A DNA stretch of 64,000 bases from Cyanidiococcus yangmingshanensis (taxonomy: Eukaryota > Rhodophyta > Bangiophyceae > Cyanidiales > Cyanidiaceae): contig VWRR01000004.1 in NCBI GenBank assembly GCA_013995675.1, positions 310,001-374,000 on the forward strand, given 5' to 3'. The position numbers and the translations under genes were made by a program. The notes beneath the pieces were generated by a model. It saw nothing but the letters and a program-made list of their open reading frames with translations, had not been told where the DNA came from and searched no databases. Within the stretch, counting starts at the first letter, position 1. Every line of letters starts with the position of its first letter. Below are positions 61,909 through 64,000 of this stretch, in pieces.

Positions 61909-63587
61909 GGCCCGAGCAATTTTACCCACGATGGAGTGACGTGCAAAACCCTCCTCTTTCCAAAAGAGTTTCTCTTTACAACGAGCAAGCAGAGCGTATG
62001 CAGACCAAGACGATCTGGTGTTGTGCCTCAGCGGCGAAACAGTAACCACCGAGCGAAACGGAAACAAAGCTCTGAGCGAACGATTGTTACCACCGTCGTT
62101 CCACCACTACCGATGAGCCAGATGATGGGGGGATAACCAGATCCAGCACCAGCACCACTCGCTACAGAGAAGCCTTTCGTGTTCCCGCAGTCTTGTCGTG
62201 CACGACCGACCCCCGAGAGAATCACTGTTTTAGCGGTTTCGCGCGGGCTTGAGGCCGCTGCTGCTGTTGCGCAACGACGTCGGGGCGAGCGAGCGTCGAC
62301 CAAGCTAGATCCCAGCGGCGGGAAAGACGGTTCGTACGCCACGTTGCCTGTTTGCGAGCCGGCATCCCCGTGGTCGAAGGGATTTGTGTTGTGACCCTCT
62401 CGGATGCTGTATCTTTTCCTTGATCATCGTTACTGGTGAGTATCCGATTGATGATGACGGACGAGACCATTGTCGGGTCCCTTGACGTGAGCATCGATCC
62501 AATCGCTGACTTAATCCGATGCAATGCGCTCGCTTGGGTGCGCTCTGTGAGCCCGCGACCTCACGGATATTCCCCGCCAAAGAATTTCGGATGATGCTTG
62601 CTGATTGGGGTATGAATGCATCCATGAAAAATGACGAGTTGGTCGCTGCCACGCTCACCTGCCATCAGAAACCATCGAGACAGTCGTTGCGCATGCTTGG
62701 CAGCGTACACAGTCGAGATTGAGGCTCATCTATCGGACATACTGAGTGCGCAACGTCCGTATTCCTCCATGGACTCGTGCTCGCGAGCGTGCGCTCCAGA
62801 TTGCCTCGAGATCTTTTCGCGCTTGCATGGCAGCTGCACCGAAATCCACCTGGCGCACGCGCTTCGACAGAGCCTGTCTCACAACGCATGGCTGCACTCA
62901 TCTTCCTGGTGATCAGGTCGACTCGTAGCGCCCGTTGCCGTGGACGTGCGCTGATCTGCATCCTGTCAATACGATCCAGTCGGGCGCACCCACACGATGC
63001 CGTGATGGGCGGCCGGCCCCGCTACCGCCAGGGCGGGACAGATGGACAAATCGCGTCCCGTTTCCGTTATGTCACGTGTGACCGCCGCACTGGCGCTACC
63101 TGCCGGCGCACAACACGCCATCACACGGCATCGCGTGCGCCCGAGCGCTCCGCCGGCCGCGCGACTGCAGCGCCAGCCGGAGGCGCGAAACGCTGGATGC
63201 CGCACGGAATCTCAAGTGCGACGGACACGCGGCGATGTCACGCGAGTGGGTGGCCATTCGGCGCCATGACATCACCCGTCCGCCGAGGGCGGTCGTCGTC
63301 GACTGCGGGATGCGCGTCTCGTTGACGCCGCCCCAGCAAACGCGTCTCGTTGACGCCGCCCCAGCAAACGCGTCTCGTGTTACCCTGTTGCGGAACGCGC
63401 AGCGACGGCGTCTCGCATTCGGACAGCGACCGCGAACTGTACTTGACAAGCGTGCTGGGTGGCAGTCGACCCACTTTGGGTTTCGGCTCTCCGTACAGTC
63501 TATTTCCTCTCGTTTAGACCAGTTTCGTTTGGGGTGATTTTTGTTTGAGGGACGTTGTGGATCGCTGGAAAACATCACATCAAGGCT
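61909..63587. other. Intergenic region without a recognised gene
   Basis: About 1.7 kb upstream of copy B and of ANP32, which read away from each other. The right part (62990-63430) is very GC rich and opens long frames by composition. It contains a 28-bp tandem repeat (63314-63378). No gene or RNA signature recognised. Confidence 0.5.
63314..63378. repeat. 28-bp tandem repeat, 2.3 copies
   Basis: Unit beginning GCGTCTCGTTGACGCCGCCC occurs at 63314 and 63342, with nine more bases of a third copy at 63370. Copies one and two are identical. It lies about 210 bp before the ANP32 start codon. Confidence 0.9.
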
Positions 63588-64000
63588 ATGGAGGCGGCGA
63601 TCAAGAAAGCGATCGGGGAGCAGCACCCTCGGCAAGTAAAGGAGCTTGTGTTGGATAACCGCTGCAAGCAGGCGCATCCAAGTGGGCTTGAAAACTTTGA
63701 TTCGCTTGAAGTTTTGTCTATGAACAGCTGCGGTCTGACGTCACTGAGTCCGGGGTTCCCGATGCTGCCGGCCCTGCGAAGACTCGAGCTGAGCGACAAC
63801 CGCCTTTCTGGTGCTGGTTTAGAGCTTTTGGCTGCACACGCGCCGCGCTTGGAGGTGCTGAATCTTTCCGGGAACGCGATTCGTACGCTAGACGCACTGA
63901 AGCCGCTTCGCGGCTGTCTGCACCTTCGGGTTGTGGACTGCTACGGCTGCCCGGTGAGCGACCTGAAGGACTACCGTTCATTCATGTTCCGAGAGGTTAG
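63588..64000 (+). CDS. ANP32: ANP32 acidic leucine-rich nuclear phosphoprotein, N-terminal part
   Basis: Starts at ATG 63588 and runs off the right edge (137 full codons seen). The opening MEAAIKKAIGEQHPRQVKEL then VLDNRCKQ is characteristic. Leucine-rich repeats follow: FDSLEVLSMNSCGLTSL, LPALRRLELSDNRLSG, APRLEVLNLSGNAIRTLDAL and the LRR cap LHLRVVDCYGCPVSDLKDYR with SFMFREV. ANP32 proteins are histone chaperones and phosphatase inhibitors of the nucleus, ending in a long acidic tail that lies outside this window. No intron appears within the part seen. Confidence 0.93.
   Translation, partial: MEAAIKKAIGEQHPRQVKELVLDNRCKQAHPSGLENFDSLEVLSMNSCGLTSLSPGFPMLPALRRLELSDNRLSGAGLELLAAHAPRLEVLNLSGNAIRTLDALKPLRGCLHLRVVDCYGCPVSDLKDYRSFMFREV

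Overview
The window looks like nuclear DNA of a unicellular, intron-poor red alga of the Cyanidiophyceae (Cyanidioschyzon/Cyanidiococcus type). The evidence is long intronless eukaryotic housekeeping ORFs at about 50-55% GC, nuclear genes for plastid proteins whose precursors start Met-Phe or Met-Ala-Phe, a plant-type sterol gene (CPI1), and a tRNA gene with an intron inside its D arm, a feature best known from Cyanidioschyzon. Species assignment is inference.

Layout, left to right. 1-8.4 kb: 5' end of a delta-COP gene (-), a 98-bp tandem repeat, a thylakoid-lumen pentapeptide protein (-), NOC2 (+), a doubly interrupted tRNA-Arg(UCG) (-) and proteasome alpha subunit PSMA3/PAG1 (-). 8.4-22 kb: strong hairpins, then the XMAP215/MOR1 TOG protein (+), cycloeucalenol cycloisomerase (+, with an in-frame TGA) and the giant UTP10/HEATR1 gene (-). 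22-34 kb: long-form tRNase Z (+), an ABCD-like half transporter (-) starting 35 bp from SDA1 (+), a heat-shock factor (+) and a DnaJ-type zinc-finger plastid protein (+). 36-40 kb: two divergent secreted proteins ending in a Hedgehog-like Hint domain, one intact and one scattered over several frames, then a YbaB/EbfC protein (-). 41-50.5 kb: GPC1 acyltransferase (+), an NFU-like protein (-), DAD1 (-), a plastid methyltransferase (+), an alpha/beta hydrolase (+) and Pelota (+). 51-64 kb: a possible small basic ORF (-), a pseudokinase-ANTH-TKL kinase fusion (-), two tandem GT-C-like membrane proteins (-) and the start of an ANP32 gene (+).

Several neighbours work on RNA and ribosomes (NOC2, UTP10, SDA1 in biogenesis; tRNase Z in tRNA maturation; Pelota in ribosome rescue), others in the secretory pathway (delta-COP, DAD1, the Hint and GT-C proteins) or plastid upkeep (lumen protein, DnaJ-zinc-finger protein, YbaB, NFU-like, methyltransferase). 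Genes lie on both strands with short spacers and no operon logic.

A caution for the reader: at least six conserved genes (tRNase Z, ABCD, SDA1, YbaB, CPI1 and the minus-strand Hint gene) are open only across more than one frame or have an in-frame stop. Some of this may be uncorrected indels in the assembly rather than biology, so the broken state of single genes should be read with that in mind. The most novel biology I see is the divergent Hedgehog-type Hint pair with an unfamiliar N-terminal domain.
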